Assembly: GCA_022821865.1 (NCBI GenBank)
Contig: JAJECW010000114.1
Span: 1-64,000, forward strand
DNA: 64,000 nucleotides
Reading direction: 5' to 3'
Source: Pseudomonadales bacterium
Lineage (GTDB): Bacteria > Pseudomonadota > Gammaproteobacteria > Pseudomonadales > Pseudohongiellaceae
Below the pieces are notes generated by a model. The model was not told the DNA's origin. It saw nothing but the letters and a program-made list of their open reading frames with translations, and made no database searches. The position numbers were made by a program, and so were the translations under genes. Shown here one piece after another: positions 1-8,634 of the stretch; position 1 is the stretch's first letter; each line of letters opens with the position of its first letter.

Positions 1-2
1 GC

Positions 3-1703
3 TATATTAGTTCCTCGCGCCGCTCCGTGGTGTTCTGGATGGGTCGCACCGACTTCAAGCAATTCACCCTGGGAGTGCGCAATCAGGATGCCGAGGGCAC
101 GATCTGGGCGGAGGTGGTGAAAGACCGCCGGGTGATGTATGACGACCGGGGCCAGGGTGGGAGTGAAGAAAACTTCCGTCAGCCGAAAGTCGCCGGGGAT
201 TCCGCGTATGAGATTTTGAGTACGCCCCGCATTCCGAATCCGTTCAAGATCAAGGTGGTCCAGGATGACTTCAACCTGGCGTACGCGGAATGGCAGGGGA
301 CAGGAAGGGGCATGCGCCTCTTTTTTGACAAGGAACTCGATACGGGATCGGTACCTCCGGCTTCGGATTTCACGCTCACCGTGAACGGGCAACCCCGCCC
401 GCTCACTGGTACCGCGATAAGAAATGAATCATTATACGGCCACCGAAGCCAGCTTCATGTTATTCTTGATCATACGGCCAGACCTACCGTGGCGGAAAGG
501 GAAATGGCGCATGATCTCGATGCCGTATTGACCTATCACGGCAACTCCTCGGACCGCATCCGGTCCGTTGATGGGGACCTGTTCCCCGCCGGCGGGATCA
601 AGGTCCTGAATTCGTTGACGGCCACTTCGGGCACAGCTCCCTACTATGAACAGTTTGCCGCTACCGCGAATGGGATCAGGATCGCGGAAGTCGAGTTGAC
701 GGAGGGCGGGGTCTGGGAAGGCGCCTTGCTGTTCGGCCAGGGCGACGGTTTGATGTGGTGCGCCGATGGTTGGCTGTCCCTGGGCGACCGCGGCAGCTAT
801 CCGGTATTGAACAAGGATTTCAAGATCGAACCCCTGGACGGCGCGCCCGACCCCTTCGGAAACAGTTTCCTCGGCAGCAAGTTGACGGTCTGCAAGGGAT
901 TGAGCCTGGCGTACAGGATCACCGCCATCGGGGACGGCCTCGACGAGGGCAGGGAGACGCTGACCCTCGGCTTCGACCTTTCCCGCGTGTGGAACCAGTT
1001 GGGGCCGATACAGACGGATCAGTTAATGCCCAACCAGTTCGAGCGCGATACCTGGGACTATTTCAAAATCCTCAATGGCGCGCTGACCATCGACAACAAA
1101 CCGGGCCAGGGCCTCAAGTCCGGCGGTGGCCAGGACGGCCTTTCGTCCCGGGACGGCGATGGACAGCAACCGGCGGACTACGGCGAGTTGAAAGCGAAGG
1201 TGCGGACCTGGGCGGAACAGACCTGGCATGGAACAGCCCATGTAACCCGCTGGATGCGCGTGTTGGCGGCTTTCGGCGAACAGGACGCGGTCGACCAGGG
1301 CTACACCGCCATGACCGCCGCCGAAGCGCAGGACATGGCGGACGCCTATACCGCCAGCCGCTGGAATCCGATCGTGGAAGCCCTGACCGATCTGGAATCC
1401 AGGGTGGTGGCGCAGGCCGAAACCGAACCCGAGCCTGAACCGGAACCCGAACCCGTGGCCTGTGTCTCCCAAGAACTGGAAGACACTATCGAAGACTACA
1501 GCGAAGAGACCCAACACGGCGCGGCCCATGTGGAGCGCTGGCTGCGGGTGCTGCAGACCTTCCGCGGCACGGCCAACGATTCGACGATCGTGACCGCCGA
1601 CGAGGCCCGGCAGATGGCGAACGACTTCTCCCCCGGCCGCTGGAACCCGGTGGTCGCGGCCATTGAGTGCCTGGAAAATCAGGCTTTCCAGCAAGCCAAC
1701 TAG
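3..1703 (+). CDS. Partial surface/secreted protein with SwmB-like domain and twin C-terminal repeats
   Basis: The reading frame is open to the left edge, so the N-terminus is missing; the first in-frame start inside the window is a GTG at 27, but the gene probably begins upstream. About residues 85-195 (counted from 27) resemble an SwmB-type repeat: FDKELD, then a DFTLTVNGQP strand, then a D-G-D-L end. A Calx-beta-like phrase, DEGRETLTL, follows near residue 310. The C-terminus holds two related ~70-residue helical repeats, each with H-G-x-A-H-V-x-R-W-x-R-V-L and a later R-W-N-P-(I/V)-V. An (EP)n linker separates them. This looks like an extracellular modular protein; the function is unknown. 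Family calls are from pattern memory, so moderate confidence. Confidence 0.6.
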   Translation, partial: YISSSRRSVVFWMGRTDFKQFTLGVRNQDAEGTIWAEVVKDRRVMYDDRGQGGSEENFRQPKVAGDSAYEILSTPRIPNPFKIKVVQDDFNLAYAEWQGTGRGMRLFFDKELDTGSVPPASDFTLTVNGQPRPLTGTAIRNESLYGHRSQLHVILDHTARPTVAEREMAHDLDAVLTYHGNSSDRIRSVDGDLFPAGGIKVLNSLTATSGTAPYYEQFAATANGIRIAEVELTEGGVWEGALLFGQGDGLMWCADGWLSLGDRGSYPVLNKDFKIEPLDGAPDPFGNSFLGSKLTVCKGLSLAYRITAIGDGLDEGRETLTLGFDLSRVWNQLGPIQTDQLMPNQFERDTWDYFKILNGALTIDNKPGQGLKSGGGQDGLSSRDGDGQQPADYGELKAKVRTWAEQTWHGTAHVTRWMRVLAAFGEQDAVDQGYTAMTAAEAQDMADAYTASRWNPIVEALTDLESRVVAQAETEPEPEPEPEPVACVSQELEDTIEDYSEETQHGAAHVERWLRVLQTFRGTANDSTIVTADEARQMANDFSPGRWNPVVAAIECLENQAFQQAN

Positions 1704-1949
1704 GGAAGCTCTGATTAAGTCAGAGAATACCTAGGAGCCTGTTCCCCCATGCTTGCGGCATCCCGGGCAACCGGGACGCCGCGGGCGAGATACACCCGGT
1801 TGTACAGCAGCAATTCCCATTATGGCAATGGGCGCGCTCACATGGGTCATCCCGCGCGCGGTCGCAGGATCTCATTGCGTGGCCACTGCAAGAGATTCTG
1901 CGACTACGCTTCGCTCCGCGCGGAATGACGGAAAGTGGGTTGCCCGGGT
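1704..1949. other. Intergenic region between convergent genes, palindromic repeats only
   Basis: No credible ORF is seen here. The stretch holds small hairpins such as GCATCCCGGG near 1758, and then the dispersed palindromic repeat listed separately at 1846-1929. The flanking genes converge on it, so it may serve as a two-way transcription end, although no T-tract terminator is visible. Confidence 0.6.
1846..1929. repeat. Dispersed palindromic repeat, copy 1 of 3
   Basis: The ends are inverted: GTCATCCCGCGC at the left and GCGCGGAATGAC at the right. The right half, GAGATTCTGCGACTACGCTT and onward, is nearly the same as in the copies at 8509 and 11567. The size (84 bp) and palindromic ends suggest a REP/MITE-like element. 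Confidence 0.75.
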
Positions 1950-3533
1950 TCAGTCCCGGGCCGACAACTCTTCCCGGAGGCCCTTGAAGAGGCCGGCGCA
2001 CATGCACAGCAGGACGACGGCGAAGGGCAGTCCCACGGCGATGGTGAGGGCCTGGAGCGACGCCATGCCGCCGCCGAGCATGAGGGCCATGGCGGCCATG
2101 CCGGCGAGAAGGCACCAGAAGACCCGCTGCTGCACCGGGGCGTCCATCTTGCCGCCGGCGGTGATGGTGTCCATCACCAGCGATCCCGAATCCGCCGAGG
2201 TGACGAAAAATATCGTGATCAGGAATACGCTGCCGGCGGAAACCAGGGCCGTCAGGGGCAGGGGTTCGAGCATCTTGAACAGCGCGAGTTCGGGAACCGA
2301 TTCCGCCACGCCCAGATAGCCGTCGGAAAAGTACTGGTCCAGGGCGGCGCCGCCGAAAGTCGCCATCCACAGGGTGCCAATGACCGTGGGCATGATGAGC
2401 ACCCAGGTGATGAATTCGCGCACGCTGCGGCCAAAGCTGATGCGGGCGATGAACATGCCCACGAAAGGCGCCCAGGCGATCCACCAGGCCCAGTAGAAGA
2501 CCGGCCATTCGTGGAGGAAGGCCAGGTCATCCCGCCCGACCCAGTTGCTCAGGGCCGGCAGGAAACGCAGGTAATCGACCCCCGCCCAGGCGATGGTTCC
2601 GAGTATCGCCTGGGTGGGCCCGGCCAGCAGCACGAACAGCCACAGCAACCCGGCCAGGGCCATGTTGATCCAGCTCAGGCGCTTGACTCCCTTGTCCAGC
2701 CCGGCAACCACCGAAGCCAGGGCGATGCCGATGATGACCATGATGAGGATCGATTTGGTCGCCGTGGTGGCGGGGATGCCGAACAGGTATTGCAGGCCGC
2801 CGGCAATTTGCTCCGAACCGAAACCCAGGGACACCGCGAGCCCGAACAGGGTGGCCAATACCGCGACAATGTCCACGGCGTGGCCGAAAGGCCCCCACAC
2901 CGACTTGCCGATGAGCGGAAAGAAGCCCGAGCGCAGGGTCAGCGGCATGCCGCGGTTGAAGCAGAAAAAGGCCAGCGAGAGGCCGGCCACGGCGTAGATC
3001 GCCCAGGCGTGGAGCCCCCAGTGCATGATGGCCACCGACATGCCCGCGGCCCGGGCGGTATCCGCATCGGTGGGGTCGATTCCCAGTGGCGGCGACAAGG
3101 TATGCGTAACCGGCTCATGGACGCCGAAGAACATCAGGCCAATGCCCACCCCGGCCGCGAACAGCATGGCGAGCCATGTGGGATAGCCGTACTCCGGTTT
3201 CGCATCGGCTCCGCCCAGGCGGATACGCCCCAGCGGCGACAGCGCAATACCAAGGCAAAACAGGATGAAGAAATTCGCGCTGGCGAAGAAGAACCAGTCG
3301 AAGGTCCGGGTGGTCCAGTCCCCCATCTCGGCGAAAACCACCGCCGCGTGTTGCGGAAAGATCAGCGCGTAGGCCACGAGCAGCACCACCATCGCCGCGG
3401 AAACGATAAAAACCGGGTTGTGGATGTCGAGGCTGAAGATGCGGATATTCTGCTCGCCGATTTCATGGCCGATATCCTCCGTTTCCGTATCGGCCCCGGC
3501 GGAACCGGCGCTTGCATTGCTGATATTGCTCAT
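1950..3533 (-). CDS. BCCT-family betaine/carnitine/choline transporter
   Basis: This is a 527-aa secondary transporter of the inner membrane for quaternary ammonium osmolytes such as glycine betaine or choline. The BCCT signature W-x-V-F-Y-W-A-W-W lies near residue 330, the glycine-rich GVGIGLMFFG segment near residue 118, and about 12 hydrophobic segments are visible. The FVTSADSGS stretch late in the protein keeps the Thr-Ser pair that binds sodium in BetP, so sodium coupling is likely (inference). The N-terminal tail of ~30 residues is acidic. The ATG start is preceded by a purine-rich GAAGAAG. It is the last gene of a leftward unit after the TPR-sulfotransferase gene. The demethylation operon at 8.6 kb could use its substrate, but the two are not co-transcribed. 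Confidence 0.93.
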   Translation of the reverse strand: MSNISNASAGSAGADTETEDIGHEIGEQNIRIFSLDIHNPVFIVSAAMVVLLVAYALIFPQHAAVVFAEMGDWTTRTFDWFFFASANFFILFCLGIALSPLGRIRLGGADAKPEYGYPTWLAMLFAAGVGIGLMFFGVHEPVTHTLSPPLGIDPTDADTARAAGMSVAIMHWGLHAWAIYAVAGLSLAFFCFNRGMPLTLRSGFFPLIGKSVWGPFGHAVDIVAVLATLFGLAVSLGFGSEQIAGGLQYLFGIPATTATKSILIMVIIGIALASVVAGLDKGVKRLSWINMALAGLLWLFVLLAGPTQAILGTIAWAGVDYLRFLPALSNWVGRDDLAFLHEWPVFYWAWWIAWAPFVGMFIARISFGRSVREFITWVLIMPTVIGTLWMATFGGAALDQYFSDGYLGVAESVPELALFKMLEPLPLTALVSAGSVFLITIFFVTSADSGSLVMDTITAGGKMDAPVQQRVFWCLLAGMAAMALMLGGGMASLQALTIAVGLPFAVVLLCMCAGLFKGLREELSARD

Positions 3534-3558
3534 AGGCTTGCTTCTTCGGTTGGAGTCG

Positions 3559-5625
3559 TTATGCGCTAATGCCGTAGCGGCGCCGCAGGTCTTCCCCCAG
3601 CGCGTCCCGGAAGGGGGCCAGCCAGGATTCGTAGTTGCGCCAGTAGTCCAGGCCCGAGGTGTAGATGGGCCGCCGCACCTGTTCGGAACTCGGGGTGCGC
3701 ACCGAGCGCTCGGTGCGGTGGAAACTCAGGCAGTCGGCCTCGAATTCCAGGCCGCAGTAATCGAGAATCCGCCGCACCTGGGCTTCCACGTCATCCACCA
3801 CTTCTTCGTACCGCACCCGCAGCACCTTGCCCGGCAGCGCTTCATCCCAGAAATCCATGAGTTCCACGTAGTCCCGGTAGTACTGGCCGAGGTCGGCGAG
3901 GTCGTAGGTGAATTCCTGGCCTTCGGCGAAAAGCTGCTTGTAGCCGCTGAATCCGCAGGCCATGGGATGACGCCTGGCGTCGATGATTTTCGCCCGGGGC
4001 AGGATCAGGTGGATGAGGCCGATATGGCGAAAATTGTTCGGCATCTTGTCCACGAAGAAGGGCGCGCCCTGGCGGTGAATCCGGGTGTCGTCGATGTATT
4101 GCCGGCCGAATTTCTCCAGTTCCCCGTCAGTCAGCACACCCAGGATATCGGGGTAGTCCGGCTCCTTGCCATTGCGGCCCCGGCGGCGCAGATGCTGGGA
4201 TAGCGAAGGGATATTGGGCAATTCCAGGGTGCCGTCCACCCGGGAATGGGAGGAAAGAATCTGCTCCAGCAGGGTGGAGCCGGACCGGGGCAGGCCCACC
4301 ACGAAAATCGGATCGCCCGCTGTGTGCCCGGCGCCCTCGCCCCGGGACAGCAACTCCGGTGTGCAGACCCGCCGCTGGGCGCGCAATTCCCCGGTCATCT
4401 GCTCGGCGTCATAGGTGCTCAGGGCCTTCTTGAGCCGGTTGCCCCTGGCGTAGCAGTGGAAGGAAGCTTCGAACTCTTCCCGGTCCTCAAAGGCCTTGCC
4501 GAGGGCGAAACTCAGGTGGACCCGGTCGGCGTGCGGCAGGTCCCGGTTATCCGCCTGGGCCTGCATGGCGTCAAGTTCCCCGTCGCTGAAGTTGTACACC
4601 TTGAGATTGGACAATGAGTACCAGGCTTCGCCGTGGCGCGGCTGGCTGGCCAGCGCCGCCCGGTAGGATTCCACCGACTTCCGGTAGTCGCCGCGGGTCT
4701 TGTAGGCATGGCCCCTGGAAGTCAGGGTAACGGGGTCTCCCGGTATCCGCTCGAGCACCCGGTCAAACAGGCCAAGGGCGGTATCGTAGTCGCCGGTCTG
4801 CATGCATTCGATGGCGTAGATCGACTGGAACTGGGGATGCTCCGGCGCGGTATCGAGCAGCTTGCGCGCCTGTTCCAGGGCGAGGGCGAATTTCTGCCGC
4901 TTGCGCAGCGCCCGGATGTAGTCGATATGCACCCGCGTATTGCCGGGTTCGAATTCATGGGCGGATTCGAGCAGGAATTCGGCGTCGGCCAATACGCCGA
5001 AGCGGATGCCGATATCCGCCAGCAGGCGCATGGCCTCGGCGTGGCGGGGCAGTTTGCGCAGGAACTTGCGGCACAGGTCTTCGGCGCGCAGCAGCTTGCC
5101 CTGGCTGATGAGGTCGAGGACGATGACCAGCGGCTGGGGCAGTTTCTCCAGATAGTCGAGCTGCGCCCCGACCTGGACGGCTTCGCCATGGCGCTGGTGC
5201 TGGCGCAGGATCCGGTATTGTTCGCGCCAGCTTGCCAGCAGCGCCGGATTGAAGCGGCAGGCCCGGGCGTAGGCGCCGAGGGCGCGGTCGGGCTGGCCCA
5301 TGTCGCGCCGGGCGTGGCCTTCCTCCTGGTGCGCCCGGCCATTTTCGGGAGCAAGTTCCCTGAGTTGCCCGAGCAGGGCCAGGGCCTGGGCAAATTCCCG
5401 CCGGTAGCGGCGGCAGACCGCGCTCATGTACAGCGCATCGGTGTTTTCAGGTTGGTCGGCAAGGATTTCTTCGAGGTGGGTCAGCGCCTGCCGGTACCGC
5501 CTGTCTACGATCAACTGCCGGATTTCGGCCAGACTGGGACGGGCCGCGGGTTTGTCACGCCAGGAAGCGACAACGGCATCCTCCGGGGAGAATGCCGTTG
5601 CGGCCCTTGGCGCCTGTTCGGTCAA
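3559..5625 (-). CDS. TPR-repeat sulfotransferase family protein
   Basis: The protein has 688 aa. The first ~400 residues are tandem tetratricopeptide repeats (for example around residues 45-140 and 225-330). The C-terminal ~260 residues are a sulfotransferase domain. Its PAPS 5'-phosphosulfate loop is VVGLPRSGSTLLEQIL near residue 438, and a 3'-phosphate-binding segment, DARRHPMACGFSGYKQLF, lies near residue 545. It would transfer sulfate from PAPS to an unknown acceptor. The start is a TTG whose TTGA overlaps the stop of the upstream TonB receptor, and no good Shine-Dalgarno sequence is visible, so translational coupling is likely. Only 25 bp separate it from the BCCT gene. The acceptor cannot be read from the sequence. 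Confidence 0.88.
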   Translation of the reverse strand: MTEQAPRAATAFSPEDAVVASWRDKPAARPSLAEIRQLIVDRRYRQALTHLEEILADQPENTDALYMSAVCRRYRREFAQALALLGQLRELAPENGRAHQEEGHARRDMGQPDRALGAYARACRFNPALLASWREQYRILRQHQRHGEAVQVGAQLDYLEKLPQPLVIVLDLISQGKLLRAEDLCRKFLRKLPRHAEAMRLLADIGIRFGVLADAEFLLESAHEFEPGNTRVHIDYIRALRKRQKFALALEQARKLLDTAPEHPQFQSIYAIECMQTGDYDTALGLFDRVLERIPGDPVTLTSRGHAYKTRGDYRKSVESYRAALASQPRHGEAWYSLSNLKVYNFSDGELDAMQAQADNRDLPHADRVHLSFALGKAFEDREEFEASFHCYARGNRLKKALSTYDAEQMTGELRAQRRVCTPELLSRGEGAGHTAGDPIFVVGLPRSGSTLLEQILSSHSRVDGTLELPNIPSLSQHLRRRGRNGKEPDYPDILGVLTDGELEKFGRQYIDDTRIHRQGAPFFVDKMPNNFRHIGLIHLILPRAKIIDARRHPMACGFSGYKQLFAEGQEFTYDLADLGQYYRDYVELMDFWDEALPGKVLRVRYEEVVDDVEAQVRRILDYCGLEFEADCLSFHRTERSVRTPSSEQVRRPIYTSGLDYWRNYESWLAPFRDALGEDLRRRYGISA

Positions 5626-8222
5626 AAGTCAAAGCTCGTGCGGATTCCGAATGTCCTGGGCTGGGCATAGGTCACGTGCCGGGTGTCAAACACGAAGGAG
5701 CGCGACACCTCGGCGCGTTCGTCGGTGAGATTGCTGGCGTAGAAGGTCACCGACCAGTTGTCGGCGGTCACGCCCGCGGTCACGCCAAGCATCGCCCAGC
5801 CGTCGATCAGGTCGCGGTTGATGGTGATGATGTCGCTGTAGGACTCGGACGACCAGTTGATCATGGGCATGACGTGGGCGGTCCAGCCATTGCCCGGCAG
5901 GGTCCATTCATAGCGCGCCCGCAGATTGCCCTGGGAACTTGGCGCAAAGGCTAGCTCGTCGCCCACCCGCACGTCGTTGGTGGGGGTGATCTTGCGGGTG
6001 ATCTCGGTATCGAGGAAGGAAATGGCGCCGGCGAAGGTGAGCCGGTCCGACCATTCCGGCAACCAGGTGAAGTCGGCTTCGAGCCCGGTGACATCGGCGT
6101 CGGCGGCATTGTCCGAGAAGAACAGGTTGACGATGCTGGTGTCGAAAATCGTGGTCTGCAGATTTTCGATATCGATATTGAACAGCGCCGCGTTGATCCG
6201 CAGGGAATTGTTGAAGTCCGCCTTCATGCCCAATTCAAGGTTGACCACCTCGTCGGTTTCGAGTTCGTAGGGCACCACGAAACCGCTGCCGTCGGCGCTC
6301 GTGCGTCCGCCGGGGCGATTGAGCAGGCCGGGGCGGAAACCTTCGGAAATCGTGACGTAGAACATGCGGTCATCCATGGGCCGCCAGTCCAGGGTGGCCT
6401 TGAAGATGGTGCCGTCGGCCACGGCCTTGTCCGGCGCCCCCACCGCATTGCCCGGCATGAACTGCTGGGAGATGTTGGTGCCGAAACGCTGGCCGTCTTC
6501 CCGGTTGGCGCCGAAGTTGCCAAAGGAGGAATTGGCGCTGCCTTCCAGGTCCACTTCGATCTCGTAGTTGCGCGCGCCCAGGGTGACCGAGAATTCATCG
6601 CTGAGGTCAAATCCCACTTCCCCGAACACGCCCATCTGGGTGTCCGTGCGCCGGACATCGTTGCGGAATATCACGCCATCGGGAAAAGGCCCGGGATAGG
6701 TGTAGTAACCGGGGCCGGCATTGAAGCTGGAGCCATCCGGGTTGCCCGGCGCCGCCTGCACATTGGTCAGCGGATAGTTGGGCGCGAATCCCGGATGCCC
6801 GTTCCAGGAAATCGCCCTGGTGGAGCCGGGATAGGTGAAGTCGTTGACCTCGATCAGCTCCAGGTCGCTGGAGAAGAAGCCGCCCTGCAGGCGGAAGCGG
6901 TTGGTCTGGTCGGTGGTGAAGCGGATTTCATGGGTGGTGACTTCCAGCGCGTTGAGGCTGTCCACGAACATCCGCGGTTCGTTGCAGGTGGTGCCTTCCC
7001 GGGGCACGCCGGGAGGCGTGTTGAAGGAAGTGTAGGTGGCGTAGTAGTCGCAGATGTAGTAGGGCAGGTACTGGCCCACGAAGAGGTAGTCGGAATAATC
7101 GACGATCTGGTCCGACTGCCGGTCGGTGAAGGCGCCGGTGTAGACGACTTCCAGCTCGGCGAGGCGGCCCGAGAGGGTCCAGGAGGTATTGTCGAAGGCG
7201 TCCTTGATCTCCTCGTCCACAAAGCGGCTGATCGCCAGGTCGCCGGCGGCCGGGTCGGCGAAGAATACGCCGTCGGCGTCGGTTTCCTGGGAAGTGTGGG
7301 CCACCAGCAGGCTCCAGTCGGGGTTGATGTCCCACAGGGCGGAAACCCGCCCGCCGAGATAGGAAACGCCGTTGATGTCGCTGCGGGCGATGGCGCTGTT
7401 GTTGGCTTCGATGAAATTGATGTTGGACAGATCGACTCCCGCCTGGAATCCGGCGCGGTGGGAGGCCACCGGCACGCCATTGTCGCGCAACGCGCCTTCG
7501 GGCCGGAAGCGCGCGCTCTGGCTGGCGTCCCTTCTGCCGGGCACATTGTCGATCCAGCCGCCCTGGTTGTCCTTGTAGATCACGCCCCGCACGGCGAAAT
7601 TGTCCGCCACGGGAATATTCACCACAACTTCCATGTTCGATCCCGAATCGCCGTCGCTGATGGTGTTGGCGCCGAGCTTGGCATTGCCGTAGAAGCCCGA
7701 GGGGTCGGGCTTGTTGGTGATCAGGCGGACGTTGCCGGCCTGGGAACTGGCGCCGAAAAGAGTGCCCTGGGGCCCGGAGAGCACTTCGATGCGCGCCAGG
7801 TCGGCGGCGTAGACGTCGAGATTGCGGCCCGGCTGGGCCAGTGGCTGTTCGTCGAGGTAAAAGGCGACATTGGGGGAGAGTCCCGCCACGCCGGCAACCG
7901 TCAGGTTGGGGGTGGTGGAGGCGACGCCGCGGATATAGATGGTGTTCTGGCCAGGGCCGCTGCCGCCGGCGGAAACGCTGGGCAATTGCAGCACGTAGTC
8001 GGCGAAATTGCTGATGCCGAGTTCGTCGATCTCCCCGGTGTCCAGGGCCGATACCGCCACCGGCACGTCCTGCATGGCGCGCTCGACCCGGGTCGCGGTC
8101 ACGAGCACCTCCTCAAGGCCCCGCCCGCCGGGCGCTTCCTGGGCCAGCACCGGGGGAGCCGCGAGGGCGGCCGCCACGGCGGCGGAGATCGTGGTCTTTT
8201 TGGCGTGCTTGGGAAACTCCAT
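5622..8222 (-). CDS. TonB-dependent outer-membrane receptor
   Basis: This is an 866-aa outer-membrane beta-barrel that imports a ligand using TonB energy. A signal peptide, with AAVAAALAAPPVLA ahead of the cleavage point, is followed by a TonB-box-like EEVLVTATR. Next comes a plug domain (about residues 45-165) with SAGGSGPGQNTIYIRGV and PQGTLFGASSQAGNVRLIT, then a long barrel ending in FDF with a terminal aromatic residue. A longer frame begins at 8294. I chose the ATG at 8222 because it starts the signal peptide and has GGAGAG seven bases upstream. It is the first gene of the receptor, TPR-sulfotransferase, BCCT unit. The ligand is unknown. Confidence 0.93.
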   Translation of the reverse strand: MEFPKHAKKTTISAAVAAALAAPPVLAQEAPGGRGLEEVLVTATRVERAMQDVPVAVSALDTGEIDELGISNFADYVLQLPSVSAGGSGPGQNTIYIRGVASTTPNLTVAGVAGLSPNVAFYLDEQPLAQPGRNLDVYAADLARIEVLSGPQGTLFGASSQAGNVRLITNKPDPSGFYGNAKLGANTISDGDSGSNMEVVVNIPVADNFAVRGVIYKDNQGGWIDNVPGRRDASQSARFRPEGALRDNGVPVASHRAGFQAGVDLSNINFIEANNSAIARSDINGVSYLGGRVSALWDINPDWSLLVAHTSQETDADGVFFADPAAGDLAISRFVDEEIKDAFDNTSWTLSGRLAELEVVYTGAFTDRQSDQIVDYSDYLFVGQYLPYYICDYYATYTSFNTPPGVPREGTTCNEPRMFVDSLNALEVTTHEIRFTTDQTNRFRLQGGFFSSDLELIEVNDFTYPGSTRAISWNGHPGFAPNYPLTNVQAAPGNPDGSSFNAGPGYYTYPGPFPDGVIFRNDVRRTDTQMGVFGEVGFDLSDEFSVTLGARNYEIEVDLEGSANSSFGNFGANREDGQRFGTNISQQFMPGNAVGAPDKAVADGTIFKATLDWRPMDDRMFYVTISEGFRPGLLNRPGGRTSADGSGFVVPYELETDEVVNLELGMKADFNNSLRINAALFNIDIENLQTTIFDTSIVNLFFSDNAADADVTGLEADFTWLPEWSDRLTFAGAISFLDTEITRKITPTNDVRVGDELAFAPSSQGNLRARYEWTLPGNGWTAHVMPMINWSSESYSDIITINRDLIDGWAMLGVTAGVTADNWSVTFYASNLTDERAEVSRSFVFDTRHVTYAQPRTFGIRTSFDF

Positions 8223-8634
8223 GGTTACTCTCCGTTGATCGTTCGTTCTGTTTTTTGGAATCTTTTGAGCATAGCACCGGGATGCGTCATGCAATGGCGC
8301 GTATGCGACATCGGTGTGCCAAAAACGGACAAGAAATGGATCGAACAGTCGAAATCAATTCATGAGCCATTGCACACCGCGGGCGTATCCGGCAGGTGCC
8401 GGAATGTCGCCTGGGATTGGGTTCATGTCGCATCCGGTGAAGCAGGAAAACCCATACTACCCCAAACTTGCAGGCAAATGGAACCTGGACGAGTTCGCTT
8501 GTTCTCCCGTCATTCCGCGCCCTGGCGCCCTCCCGCGCGTAGTCGCGGAATCACGTGCGGACGCCTCGTCGGGAGATTCCGCGACTTCGCTTCGCTCCGC
8601 GCGGAATGAAAGGCGAGGGTAAGCGGTTGCAACC
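8223..8634. other. Divergent intergenic region (receptor / demethylation operon)
   Basis: It separates the leftward TonB receptor from the rightward demethylation operon and should hold both promoters. I see no clear -35/-10 pair. It contains repeat copy 2 (8509-8609), which ends 25 bp before the MttB-family start. Confidence 0.5.
8509..8609. repeat. Dispersed palindromic repeat, copy 2 of 3
   Basis: The left end is GTCATTCCGCGC and the right end GCGCGGAATGA. The inner part carries GAGATTCCGCGACTTCGCTT, shared with copies 1 and 3. It sits immediately upstream of the first gene of the demethylation operon, so it lies in the 5' leader or promoter zone. Confidence 0.75.

Noticed and set aside
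1935..3569. Long plus-strand frame of 544 codons across the BCCT region
   Set aside because: It is the antisense shadow of the BCCT transporter gene; its composition (Gly, His, Arg, Gln rich) is typical of antisense frames in GC-rich DNA, and the minus strand gives a clear family match.
6795..8609. 604-codon plus-strand frame opposite the TonB receptor
   Set aside because: No recognisable domain, and the receptor on the other strand is well supported.
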